Assembly (NCBI GenBank): GCA_900314725.1
Contig: OMWJ01000002.1
Span: 150,929-214,928, forward strand
Reading direction: 5' to 3'
From: an uncultured Bacteroidales bacterium
GTDB lineage: Bacteria; Bacteroidota; Bacteroidia; Bacteroidales; P3
Length of the DNA: 64,000 nucleotides
Shown here in pieces: positions 1-8,336 of this stretch. The stretch's first letter is position 1, and each line of letters opens with the position of its first letter. The notes under the pieces are model-generated. The model was not told the origin of the DNA, ran no database searches, and saw only the letters and a list, made by a program, of their open reading frames with translations. Both the position numbers and the translations under genes were made by a program.

Positions 1-1
1 T

Positions 2-622
2 GAAGGACAAGAAGTTGTACCTCTATGGCACAAAGAAAGAGACCTACAAGGCTGTGATATGATTGTATTACCAGGAGGTTTCTCATACGGAGATTATTTG
101 CGTAGTGGAGCAATAGCTTCTCTTTCTCCTATAATGTCAGAAATTATCAAGTTTGCAAACAAGGGCGGTTATCTTCTTGGCGTCTGCAACGGTTTTCAAA
201 TACTTTGTGAAAGCAGACTTCTTGACGGTACTCTTTTACATAATAATAATCAAAAATTTATTTGTAAAAACCAATACATTACTCCTCAAACAAACAGCAC
301 TATTTTCACTAAAGAGGCAAAAGTAGGATCTCCTTTAAACATTCCTATTGCTCATGGTGAGGGAAGGTACTTTGCTTACGAAGATGTGTTGAAGAAGATG
401 AACGACAACGAACAAATACTATTCCGTTACTGCAATGAGAAAGGCGAGATAAAGGAAGAATGCAATCCAAACGGAAGTGTTGAAAACATAGCCGGAATAA
501 CCAACAAGACAAAGAACGTCTTTGGAATGATGCCTCACCCTGAGAGATGTTCAGACTTGGAACTTGGAAACACAGACGGAAAAATCTTGTTTGACAGCAT
601 AATAAAGAATTTTGTAAAATAA
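2..622 (+). CDS. purQ: Phosphoribosylformylglycinamidine synthase, glutamine amidotransferase subunit (partial, 5' end outside window)
   Basis: Class I glutamine amidotransferase that supplies ammonia to the FGAM synthase step of purine synthesis. The reading frame is open from base 2, so the gene starts upstream of the window; the first ATG inside it (59) is internal, because the preceding codons already encode a family-typical stretch (VPLWHKERDLQGCD). Visible motifs are PGGFSYGDYLR, the nucleophile elbow GVCNGFQ (Cys at visible residue 62), and the C-terminal PHPER with the catalytic His and Glu. About 206 residues are visible against about 225 for stand-alone PurQ, so roughly the first 20 are missing. 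A fused PurL carrying this domain at its C-terminus cannot be excluded from this end alone, although the spacing from the frame start to the motifs fits the stand-alone subunit. Confidence 0.85.
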   Translation, partial: EGQEVVPLWHKERDLQGCDMIVLPGGFSYGDYLRSGAIASLSPIMSEIIKFANKGGYLLGVCNGFQILCESRLLDGTLLHNNNQKFICKNQYITPQTNSTIFTKEAKVGSPLNIPIAHGEGRYFAYEDVLKKMNDNEQILFRYCNEKGEIKEECNPNGSVENIAGITNKTKNVFGMMPHPERCSDLELGNTDGKILFDSIIKNFVK

Positions 623-658
623 ACTTATTGTTTTATTATAGAGTTTTTTGTACATCTT

Positions 659-700
659 AGGTTGGTTAAAGATTTTTTATACATCTTAATCAACCTTATT
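659..700 (+). terminator. Probable terminator hairpin after purQ
   Basis: Bases 659-669 pair with 686-696 (one G-T pair), extended by three pairs past a bulged A, followed by a T-rich stretch. The 16-base sequences at 644-659 and 673-688 (TTTTTT, G or A, TACATCTTA) are direct repeats overlapping the structure. The T-run is interrupted, so this is a moderate call. Confidence 0.4.
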
Positions 701-720
701 TTATTCACCAACAAAGAACA

Positions 721-1317
721 ATGTTAAAACAGTATTACAAGAGTATTGACACCATTGAATGCGGTTGCGATGAAGCCGGAAGAGGTTGCTTAGCTGGGAG
801 CGTCTTTGCTGCTGCTGTAATCTTACCTAATGATTTTAAGAACGATATACTAAACGATTCCAAACAACTCACTGACAAAAAACGAAGGGAACTAAGAGAT
901 GTTATTGAAAAAAGTGCGATTGCTTTTGCTGTTTGTGAGGTTAGCAACACCGAGATAGACGAAACCAACATCCTTGCAGCAAGCATAGAGGCAATGAACA
1001 GAGCAGTAAAAAGTTTGAAGACAAAACCTGAATTTTTGCTCATTGATGGCAACAGATTCCGTACTGACTTGGATATTCCCTATAAAACAATAGTAAAAGG
1101 GGATGCAACTTATATGTCCATTGCTGCTGCATCTATTCTTGCTAAGACGTATAGAGATGACGCCATGATTGCTTTGCACAAGATTTATCCTCAATATAAT
1201 TGGAAACAAAACAAAGGCTACCCAACAAAAGCACATCGTCAAGCGATAAAAGACTATGGGATAAGTCCTTATCATCGTAAAACATTTAACCTACTTGAAG
1301 AGCCTACACTGTTTTAA
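721..1317 (+). CDS. rnhB: Ribonuclease HII
   Basis: Endonuclease that cleaves the RNA strand of RNA-DNA hybrids and starts ribonucleotide excision repair. The 198 residues match a full-length RNase HII. The N-terminal catalytic block DEAGRG (Asp17, Glu18) is present, as are the LLIDGNR block with the third acidic residue and the downstream segment [19 protein letters not shown] typical of the family. The start at 721 sits directly before the conserved N-terminus and 98 bp after purQ. The gene converges on the MenD-like gene; the 3' junction is a 21-bp repeat array ending in a long hairpin that can stop transcription from both sides. Confidence 0.95.
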   Translation: MLKQYYKSIDTIECGCDEAGRGCLAGSVFAAAVILPNDFKNDILNDSKQLTDKKRRELRDVIEKSAIAFAVCEVSNTEIDETNILAASIEAMNRAVKSLKTKPEFLLIDGNRFRTDLDIPYKTIVKGDATYMSIAAASILAKTYRDDAMIALHKIYPQYNWKQNKGYPTKAHRQAIKDYGISPYHRKTFNLLEEPTLF

Positions 1318-1413
1318 AGACTTCGTAAAAAAAGAGTTGGATTTAAGAAAAAAAGACTTGATGTTTAGAGTAAAAAGACTTGGTTTTAAAAAATTAAAAC
1401 CAAGTCTTTTTTT
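1316..1413. repeat. 21-bp phased repeat array (locus A), ending in a hairpin
   Basis: Four direct units of the form A-tract, GACTT or GAGTTG core, T-rich tail have cores starting at 1319, 1334, 1355 and 1377 (spacing 15, 21, 22), followed by one inverted copy with its core at 1401-1406. The array begins at the rnhB stop codon. The same unit recurs at about 17.9, 29.6, 46.7 and 52.0 kb, always between genes. Confidence 0.75.
1372..1413. terminator. Bidirectional terminator built from inverted repeat units
   Basis: Bases 1372-1389 are perfectly complementary to 1394-1411: an 18-bp stem, A/T-rich at both ends, with a 4-base loop, flanked by A-run and T-run. It lies between convergent rnhB and the MenD-like gene, whose stop codon is at 1416-1418, so it can act as a rho-independent terminator in either direction. 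Confidence 0.75.
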
Positions 1414-1415
1414 AC

Positions 1416-3209
1416 TTAGAGTTTCTTTATTTTATTTATCAGTTTATCTCCTACTGTATTTTTCAAGGTCTGCTTTATTGTATTGGTTATCTTTTCTTTA
1501 TCCGTAGGCTGCTCTATATGTTTTATCAGATACAGAGCTTCATTCTCTTCTTCTGAATTGGTAAAGACTTCAAAAAATAATGGCTTATCCCCTATTCTGT
1601 TATTCAAGAACTTAGGATATGCTATGGAAAACTCTTCCTTATTGCTTGCAGACAAATATTCAAAGCCCAAATCCTCCGTAAAATGTTTCATCAACAAAGG
1701 AGACTGCTTACCATTATGACCTTTTGCAGCAATAAAATCATCAGTCTTTTCTCCAAATCTCGCTCCCGGGTGATTATAGTTTTTAAACTCTTGTCCTAAT
1801 CCATTATTGATAAGCATTATCCTAAGATTACTTCCCAAATGCCTATTAGCCAAGACATTCAAATCATAAAATGTAGCCAAATCACCAAATACTCCAAAAT
1901 ATAATCTGTCTTTATTTACCAAAGATGTACCTATCATGGAAGACAGACAACCATCTATTCCAAAACCTCCAACATTGGAAAAAACATTTACTGATTTTGG
2001 CAAATCAAACAGATTCCAAGCACGCAGGGAATTAAGTATTCCCAAATGCAAGACAGAATTTTGCGGTATTTTGTCTGCTAAAACTTGTGCTATATAAATA
2101 TTAGAAAAAGGCAAGTCAGGTATAAGAGAAAGCAGTCTGTTTTTTTCAGCCATACATTCCTCATAGAAACTGTTTGCTGGGAGGTTTTGTGAAGATAAAT
2201 CAGTATTTGAACTGTATCTCTCAAAGAATTCTTGTTCAGTCATTTCAAAAACAAAAGAAAGTTTTTTGAAAGTATCTCTCATCTCTCCATCTGGATTAAC
2301 TCGCCACACCTGTTTTGTATTTTTCATCAAACGCATGGTGTAATAATCTCCGCTAACCTCCCCTATGTGTATGATTACATCAAAGCTTGGTTCGTTATGA
2401 TGAACCTCTTGCGAACCTTTAATAGAGTAATTTAAAGCATTCTTTCCGTGATAATTACTTGTATGATCAACAAAGACTATAGCATTATTGGATATAGCAA
2501 AATTCTCTAATGCAAAACTCTCTTCGCTTGTCCATTTTTTATGAGAACCCACAAAGACTCCTATCTTTCCCTGCGGAAGTTGTGGTAAATCTTTAGTTAA
2601 ATTTGTTATCCTACTTATTTTTCTTACTTTAGGAAGTTCTTTAACAGAATAATCCAAAGAGTATTTTGTTTCTAAATTAATATGTATAGGTCCTCCTCCT
2701 CTACGGAAAAGTTCTTCAAGAACATCATTTAGTTTTATTTCTACAAACCATCTGTCTGATTCATTATTTATAGAAGAGATATTCACTGACTTAAGGACTA
2801 CATCACTTGGAGGATTGTTTCTGTTGATAACCTGTGCGATAAGATGTCCTATATTATGAAAATCTTGTGCAGAAGTGCAAGCAATAAGAGGTAGTTTTCT
2901 GTAATAGGCTTCTGTCAATGCAGGCAAATAATTACGAGAAGCAGTAGCTCCGGTGCAGGAAAGAAGAACGGGTTCTGAACTTTCTTCACATAATCCCACA
3001 GCCATATATCCTGCACTGCGTTCATCAACACATGAGTACATTTCAAAAAAACTATCCTGCTGAATACTGCTTACAAAGGTTACATTTGTTGCACCTGGAG
3101 AAGCAACAACCTTTCTTATATTGTATTTTTTCAACAAAGCAATCAGCAAAAGTATATTCTGTTCTGAAGTATAATAAAGTCGGGAGCCGACCTCAGTTAA
3201 ATGTTCCAT
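1416..3209 (-). CDS. MenD-like thiamine-diphosphate-dependent enzyme
   Basis: The 597-residue protein has the three-domain layout of MenD/acetolactate-synthase-type TPP enzymes. The N-terminal Pyr domain carries DERSAGYMAVGL with the TPP-activating Glu and a CTGATASRNYLPALTEA stretch close to MenD. The C-terminal PP domain has GGFGIDG and the metal/TPP motif from FGDLATFYD to NNG. The substrate loop near residue 40 reads SPGATN where menaquinone MenD enzymes usually have SPGSR, so the substrate-binding arginine is missing, and no other men gene is nearby. I therefore call the family but not MenD function. A TPP-dependent step in polysaccharide or keto-acid metabolism is another option. It is a single gene with a promoter-like TATATTTG (3232-3239, minus strand) just upstream. 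Confidence 0.75.
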   Translation of the reverse strand: MEHLTEVGSRLYYTSEQNILLLIALLKKYNIRKVVASPGATNVTFVSSIQQDSFFEMYSCVDERSAGYMAVGLCEESSEPVLLSCTGATASRNYLPALTEAYYRKLPLIACTSAQDFHNIGHLIAQVINRNNPPSDVVLKSVNISSINNESDRWFVEIKLNDVLEELFRRGGGPIHINLETKYSLDYSVKELPKVRKISRITNLTKDLPQLPQGKIGVFVGSHKKWTSEESFALENFAISNNAIVFVDHTSNYHGKNALNYSIKGSQEVHHNEPSFDVIIHIGEVSGDYYTMRLMKNTKQVWRVNPDGEMRDTFKKLSFVFEMTEQEFFERYSSNTDLSSQNLPANSFYEECMAEKNRLLSLIPDLPFSNIYIAQVLADKIPQNSVLHLGILNSLRAWNLFDLPKSVNVFSNVGGFGIDGCLSSMIGTSLVNKDRLYFGVFGDLATFYDLNVLANRHLGSNLRIMLINNGLGQEFKNYNHPGARFGEKTDDFIAAKGHNGKQSPLLMKHFTEDLGFEYLSASNKEEFSIAYPKFLNNRIGDKPLFFEVFTNSEEENEALYLIKHIEQPTDKEKITNTIKQTLKNTVGDKLINKIKKL

Positions 3210-3231
3210 AATATCTTGAATTAAAACTTTG

Positions 3232-3239
3232 CAAATATA
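3232..3239 (-). promoter_or_regulatory. -7 promoter element of the MenD-like gene
   Basis: TATATTTG on the minus strand, 23 bp before the ATG at 3209, fits the Bacteroidota -7 consensus TAnnTTTG. No clear -33 TTTG at the standard distance. Confidence 0.45.
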
Positions 3240-3342
3240 TAAAAGAATTCTGAATTAAAAGAAAAGTAAATTAAGAAAAATAGGACAAACTACCCTCTAA
3301 TGAGTATTTTTGGAGAAAAGATTATATTTCACTGCTTTTATA

Positions 3343-3372
3343 TTTGTATGTATAAAAAAAGTAATAATTTTG
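3343..3372 (+). promoter_or_regulatory. Promoter of the cobalamin riboswitch transcript
   Basis: TTTG at 3343-3346 and TAATTTTG at 3365-3372, spaced 18 bp, match the Bacteroidota -33/-7 pattern and lie directly before the riboswitch aptamer. Confidence 0.65.
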
Positions 3373-3379
3373 CAGCATC

Positions 3380-3565
3380 AAATTTTTGGTTCTTTATTAG
3401 TGAGATTAATAGGGAATTGGGTGAAAAGCCCAAACTATACCCGTAGCTGTAAGTTTCTATAACAAAAGACGTTGTTGATACTCTTATAGTCATTGTTCTT
3501 AAATAAGAATGAGAAGACTTTCAACAGCAGAAACAAGTCAGAAGACCTGCCAAACAATTTGACAA
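3380..3565 (+). ncRNA. Cobalamin (adenosylcobalamin-type) riboswitch
   Basis: The leader shows the hallmarks of the class: GGTTC (3388-3392), a core with AGGGAATTGGGTGAAAAGCC and ACCCGTAGCTGTAAG, and a B12 box AAGTCAGAAGACCTGCC (3535-3551). Downstream, AACTTTC (about 3572) and GAAAGTT (about 3600) are complementary and may form the expression platform. It is followed after about 155 bases by a long secreted-protein gene on the same strand, so that gene is predicted to be shut off when B12 is plentiful. Confidence 0.9.
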
Positions 3566-3721
3566 AATCGTAACTTTCGGGTACTAAAGGAACGATAAGA
3601 AAGTTGAATTAAAAAAGTATTATGGCTGATACCTCTTAGTTCATCTTCTTTATTCTTTTACAAAGAAATTTTACGATATGTTTTATTATTAATTAACAAA
3701 ATTAAAAAAACGTTAAAAGAA

Positions 3722-6700
3722 ATGAAAAAACGTATTGTGAATTTGATAGTATTACTACTATCATTCGTGAGTATAAACCTTTATGCTCAAACGCTGAGTT
3801 CCACAGCTCCAAATGGAACATTTACATCTGAAGATATAGACTATTGGATAGGCGAAGGAGAAAACGAAATCGGAATTATTTTCGTCTATAACAATGAAAG
3901 CCTTTCTCCAGATTATTTTGTTCTTGGCTATCGTTGGAATGGTAACAACATTACCTTAGAAGATGCCTTGACTGAGATAGCCTTTACTGACTCTCGTTTT
4001 GATATGGATGCAACTCTTGGTTGGTTAAGCGACTTCGCTTTTGACTATGATGAAGATGGTGCTTATGAATATTCTGCATACACCAACGATTCATACGGAT
4101 ATTTCAACTTAAGAGATAACTGCACAAGCACTCCTACTGGAATGGGCAGTTATTATCTTACAGGAAATAGTTGGATAAGCATAGAATACAAAACTAATGA
4201 AGACAGTTGGGAAGATTGCTTTGCTCAAACAGGAACATATACTGCTATTCCTGCTCCTAATGATGAACCATTACCTTGTTTGCTTCCAAGTAACCTTCAT
4301 GTAGATTTCGTTACAGAAAACTCTGCCATAATATATCTTGGCACTCTACCTGCAAACTACACTCTTTATCTTAAAGCACAAGGAGAAACTTCTTTCACTT
4401 CTTATAGTATCACAAATGAAGTAACCTACACTATGGAAAATCTTCTATCTGGAACAGATTATGAATGCTATATTATAAAGGATTGTGGAGAAGGAAGCCT
4501 TTCAGAAGAAAGCGAACATCTTACTTTTACAACTCTGACAAGTCAAGCAAATGATTGTGATATAGTTTCTCTACCATATACAGAAGATTTTGATTCATAC
4601 GGAACAACAGGTGGAGGTGTTTATCCTTATCCTTCATGCTGGACAAAGATAACAACAGGAAATATCCCTAATATAAATACTACAAAACATTCTGGTGTTG
4701 GTGGTTTATATTTACAAGCAGCACCAAACACACAAGTTGTAGCCGTTATGCCAAAGATTGCAGATAATATTAATTTAAATACTCTTTCTTTAACTTTCTG
4801 GGGAAAAAGAGGCTCTGCAGGAAATAGAATAACAGTAGGAGTAATGACTGACAAAGACGATGCAACAACCTTTGACACATTATTTGCTGTTAGTCCTTCT
4901 TCTAATGCTTGGGCTGAATACACATTAGATTTCTCTCAATACACAGGCACTGCTAAATATATTGCTTTTATATGTAATGGCAGCAGATACTATATTGATG
5001 ATGTGGTATTAGACGGCAATTCTTCCACTGTTGAACCTACAAATCCTTCAATGACAGATGAGAACATTGTTGCTTGGGCTAAGGGTGTAGAAGTTGTCAG
5101 AGCTAATACGGTAACAACAGGCAATTATTACGATGCTATTGGTCAGGCAAACACTACAAATTATGTTTCTATTCAAGGAGGTTTGGCAGTTGCAACATTT
5201 GACAGACCTATTAATAATGCTGAAGGTGATGACTTTGTTGTTTTTGGTAATAACACAAGCAATGGACAAGCATACGTTGAAGTTTCTTCAAATGGAACAG
5301 ACTTCTTTAGATTTGACAGCAAAACATCTATTCTTGCTACAGGATTAGGCACTGCATACGATCTTGACAACTTATCTGACAACGCCAACTTAGACAAGAA
5401 CAACATTCGTTTAGTTCGCCTTGTTGATGATTCTACTGCTGGATTCCTTCTTGCAGGTATAGGCGTCTATAATGGAGGAGAACAATATCAAATTGCAGAT
5501 TTTGAAAATATGCTTTCCACCCCTAATACTTATGAAATAGTAACAAGTTCAACACCTGGTGCTACCCTTATAGGAACAGATGATTATGGTATGAATATGT
5601 ATTCTAAGGATTATGCTAATGGAGGTCTTGTATTTAATGGTTTAGGATTGTACGGAGGTTCATTCTCTATTGGTTGGGGACCTTCTAACCTTACTACAAA
5701 TTCTGGTTATTATGCTTCTTCTGCTTCAGCTGCTTTGGAAGGAGCAGGCAATGGCTATCTACAAGGATATTTTTCTGATTTTGCCGGAACAACAGAACAT
5801 TTAACTGTTGTAAGAGATAATAACACAACATTCTCTCCTAAAGGAACATATGTTTGTCAAAGTGCTGCTTCTTTTTCTGATGCACAGACTTTAACAACAA
5901 ATGATAATAATCCAGGTTGGATGAAAATAGTAGCAACAGGTTACAATGCTGACGGAAGCATAGTTGGTAGTTCTTTTGTTTATTTGGTAGATAATGCTGC
6001 AAATGGTGTTGGAAACGTAAAAGAATGGCGTTGGTTAGATATGTCTTCTTTTGGAGAAGTTGCAAAAGTAAAATTCACAATGGAATCTAATTATGCTAAC
6101 AATTATGGTCTGTTGATTTCTTCTTATTTCTGTATAGATAACTTTGTTTATATGGAAGGAAGTACAATAGAAGAGCCAGAACCAGAATGTCCTGTTGTAA
6201 CAAATCTTCAAGTTATGGAATCATGGACTGAAGAAAATCAAGCAAGTATAATGTGGAATAGCGACAATACGGAATTCTATATTTATTATAAAGAACAAAG
6301 TGCAACAGATTTTGATTCAGTCTTGGTAAGTGGAAATCTTTTCTACACAATAGAAGGTCTTACTGCTAACACAACATACGAATGCTACGTAAGAACAAAA
6401 TGCTCTGAAACAAATCTTTCTAATGCTTCTGAAGTAATTACCTTTACAACTCTTGCTTCTTCTTTACCAGACGCTCCATCAATGACTGATGAAAACATTG
6501 TTGCTTGGGCTAAAGGTGTAGAAATAAAAAGAGCATTCAATGCAACAGCAGGAAACTATTACGATGCTATTGGTCAAGCAAATACTACTGATTATGTTGC
6601 AATACTTAATGGTTATGCAAAGGCAAGTTTTGACCGTCCTATAACAAACCAAGAAGGAGCAGACTTTGTTGTATTTGCTCATAACGACAATGAAAACGGA

Positions 6701-8218
6701 AGAGCCTTTGTTGAAGTTTCTTCTAATGGTAGCGACTTCTTCAGATTTGCAGAAAAAACATCTGTTCAAACTCTTGGCTACGGCACTGCATACGATTTAG
6801 ATGATTTGGACGATAACGCAAACTTAGACAAGAACAACATTCGTTTAGTTCGTCTTGTTGATGATAATATCGGTGTATTCAATCTTGCTGGTATAGGTAT
6901 CTACCATGGTGGAGAACAATATCTAATTGCAGACTTTGAAGAAGGAACATTCCTTACTGCTGCTAACACTTACGAAATAGTAGCTTTAAACAACTACACT
7001 CGCACAGAAGAAGATGAAGACACAGAAATGACTTATTATTACAAAGATCACGTTTCTGCTGGACTTAACTTCCCTGGCATTGGATATGATTTAAGCGGTT
7101 GGTTTATGACTGCTGGTTTTGGTGCAAGCAATGGTACAAGTTCTGCTATAAGTGGTAATGGCGGAGAATATGTGGATGCTAACTATTATGTATCTTCTGC
7201 CATGGCAGGTGTTGAAGGTGCTGGATATACTTATATGCAATCATACGATGCAGGAGTTTTTGGACCTCAACAACAAAATGAAATAAAAACAACTGACAAT
7301 ACTACTTTCTTCCCTCAAGGAGTTTATGTTTCTCACTCTAATGCATCTTATACTTATACAGGTCAAACAAATGACTACGAACCAGGCTATCACAAAGTAA
7401 TAGCAACAGGATACGATGCTCAAGGAACAGTTCTTGGTTCTGTTTATGTTTATCTTACAGAAAACGGAAACGCTTACAAAGACTGGAAATGGTTAGATCT
7501 TTCTTCTTTAGGTGAGGTTGCAAAAGTAAAATTTGCTCTTGAATCAAACTATGCAAATAGTTATGGTTTGCTTATTCCTTCTTATTTCTGCGTAGATAAC
7601 TTTGTTTATCGTGCTGGAAATGAAATAGAAGAACCTTGCACTCCTACTGCTTCAACTATTGATGTATCATTATGCGAAGGAGATTCTTACAACTTTGATT
7701 CTGAACACTCATACTCAGAAGAAGGAACATATGAAATAACTCTTACAAATGCAGCTGGTTGTGATAGCACTATTACATTAAACATCGCTATTATGCCAAC
7801 ATATAATGAGGAAATCACTCTTGAAATCTCAAGCAGCGATCTTCCTTATCAATTTGGTGAGCAAGTATTGACAGAATTAGGAACATACACAGAAACCTTT
7901 ACTTCAATAAACGGTTGTGATAGTGTTGTAACCTTGACTTTAGTAATTCCTAACGGAATAAACGAAGTTGAAAACAATTATTCTGTTTCTCTTTATCCTA
8001 ACCCAACTTCAGAAAATGTAACATTAAGTGTCAAAGGCTTGAATAAAGAGGCAACAATCATTGTTACTGACCAACAAGGCAGAGTAATCTCTACTTCAAT
8101 CCTTACATCAGGACAAGAGAACTCAGTAATCAACACCGACAATCTTGCGTCTGGAGTATATTACGTAAGAATACAGACTGCTAACTCTGTAAGAACAGAA
8201 AAACTAATCAAGAAATAA
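3722..8218 (+). CDS. Large T9SS-secreted modular protein under B12 riboswitch control (DUF4465-like repeats, fibronectin III)
   Basis: 1498 residues. Signal peptide 1-23 (ends LYAQ). Residues about 35-130 hold a DYWIGEGENE...LGYRWNG domain seen in other Bacteroidota cell-surface proteins. Fibronectin-III-like domains lie at about 186-272 and 823-911, and a jelly-roll/adhesin-type domain at about 278-432. Two long homologous modules at about 443-810 and 920-1300 each pair a DFVVF...VEVSSNG domain with a DUF4465-like domain ending in WLD, SFG or SLG, EVAKVKF and FVDNFVY-like residues. Two short Cys-containing GCDS repeats follow (1305-1410). The last ~78 residues, starting near SLYPNPTSE, are a type A T9SS sorting domain, so it should be exported and anchored at or released from the surface. 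The riboswitch implies a role in cobalamin acquisition. As I recall, DUF4465-type proteins of gut Bacteroides include B12-binding lipoproteins (BtuH); that link is inference. No TonB receptor adjoins. Confidence 0.8.
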   Translation: MKKRIVNLIVLLLSFVSINLYAQTLSSTAPNGTFTSEDIDYWIGEGENEIGIIFVYNNESLSPDYFVLGYRWNGNNITLEDALTEIAFTDSRFDMDATLGWLSDFAFDYDEDGAYEYSAYTNDSYGYFNLRDNCTSTPTGMGSYYLTGNSWISIEYKTNEDSWEDCFAQTGTYTAIPAPNDEPLPCLLPSNLHVDFVTENSAIIYLGTLPANYTLYLKAQGETSFTSYSITNEVTYTMENLLSGTDYECYIIKDCGEGSLSEESEHLTFTTLTSQANDCDIVSLPYTEDFDSYGTTGGGVYPYPSCWTKITTGNIPNINTTKHSGVGGLYLQAAPNTQVVAVMPKIADNINLNTLSLTFWGKRGSAGNRITVGVMTDKDDATTFDTLFAVSPSSNAWAEYTLDFSQYTGTAKYIAFICNGSRYYIDDVVLDGNSSTVEPTNPSMTDENIVAWAKGVEVVRANTVTTGNYYDAIGQANTTNYVSIQGGLAVATFDRPINNAEGDDFVVFGNNTSNGQAYVEVSSNGTDFFRFDSKTSILATGLGTAYDLDNLSDNANLDKNNIRLVRLVDDSTAGFLLAGIGVYNGGEQYQIADFENMLSTPNTYEIVTSSTPGATLIGTDDYGMNMYSKDYANGGLVFNGLGLYGGSFSIGWGPSNLTTNSGYYASSASAALEGAGNGYLQGYFSDFAGTTEHLTVVRDNNTTFSPKGTYVCQSAASFSDAQTLTTNDNNPGWMKIVATGYNADGSIVGSSFVYLVDNAANGVGNVKEWRWLDMSSFGEVAKVKFTMESNYANNYGLLISSYFCIDNFVYMEGSTIEEPEPECPVVTNLQVMESWTEENQASIMWNSDNTEFYIYYKEQSATDFDSVLVSGNLFYTIEGLTANTTYECYVRTKCSETNLSNASEVITFTTLASSLPDAPSMTDENIVAWAKGVEIKRAFNATAGNYYDAIGQANTTDYVAILNGYAKASFDRPITNQEGADFVVFAHNDNENGRAFVEVSSNGSDFFRFAEKTSVQTLGYGTAYDLDDLDDNANLDKNNIRLVRLVDDNIGVFNLAGIGIYHGGEQYLIADFEEGTFLTAANTYEIVALNNYTRTEEDEDTEMTYYYKDHVSAGLNFPGIGYDLSGWFMTAGFGASNGTSSAISGNGGEYVDANYYVSSAMAGVEGAGYTYMQSYDAGVFGPQQQNEIKTTDNTTFFPQGVYVSHSNASYTYTGQTNDYEPGYHKVIATGYDAQGTVLGSVYVYLTENGNAYKDWKWLDLSSLGEVAKVKFALESNYANSYGLLIPSYFCVDNFVYRAGNEIEEPCTPTASTIDVSLCEGDSYNFDSEHSYSEEGTYEITLTNAAGCDSTITLNIAIMPTYNEEITLEISSSDLPYQFGEQVLTELGTYTETFTSINGCDSVVTLTLVIPNGINEVENNYSVSLYPNPTSENVTLSVKGLNKEATIIVTDQQGRVISTSILTSGQENSVINTDNLASGVYYVRIQTANSVRTEKLIKK
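5048..7623 (+). repeat. Internal tandem duplication in the secreted-protein gene
   Basis: The segment from about 5048 to 6150 is repeated from about 6479 to 7620, separated by a fibronectin-type segment. Similarity is visible at DNA level as well as protein level: the bases after 5048 and 6479, encoding SMTDENIVAWAKGVE, differ at only a few third positions. This points to a fairly recent duplication of one binding unit. Confidence 0.75.
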
Positions 8219-8238
8219 TCTTATTTTAATAAACTACT

Positions 8239-8274
8239 AAGAGACATACCTCTTCAGGTATGTCTCTTTTTTTC
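8239..8274 (+). terminator. Rho-independent terminator after the secreted-protein gene
   Basis: AAGAGACATACCT (8239-8251) pairs perfectly with AGGTATGTCTCTT (8256-8268) around loop CTTC, followed by seven T. It marks the left edge of the restriction cassette. Confidence 0.85.
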
Positions 8275-8336
8275 AATCATAAGGCATAGGACTTTGATAC
8301 AAATGTATGAAAATCCTCCATTTTTATTTTTGATTT

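Noticed and set aside
3622..3639. Five-codon leader peptide (ATG to TAG) after the cobalamin riboswitch
   Set aside because: Too short, no regulatory codon pattern; likely chance.
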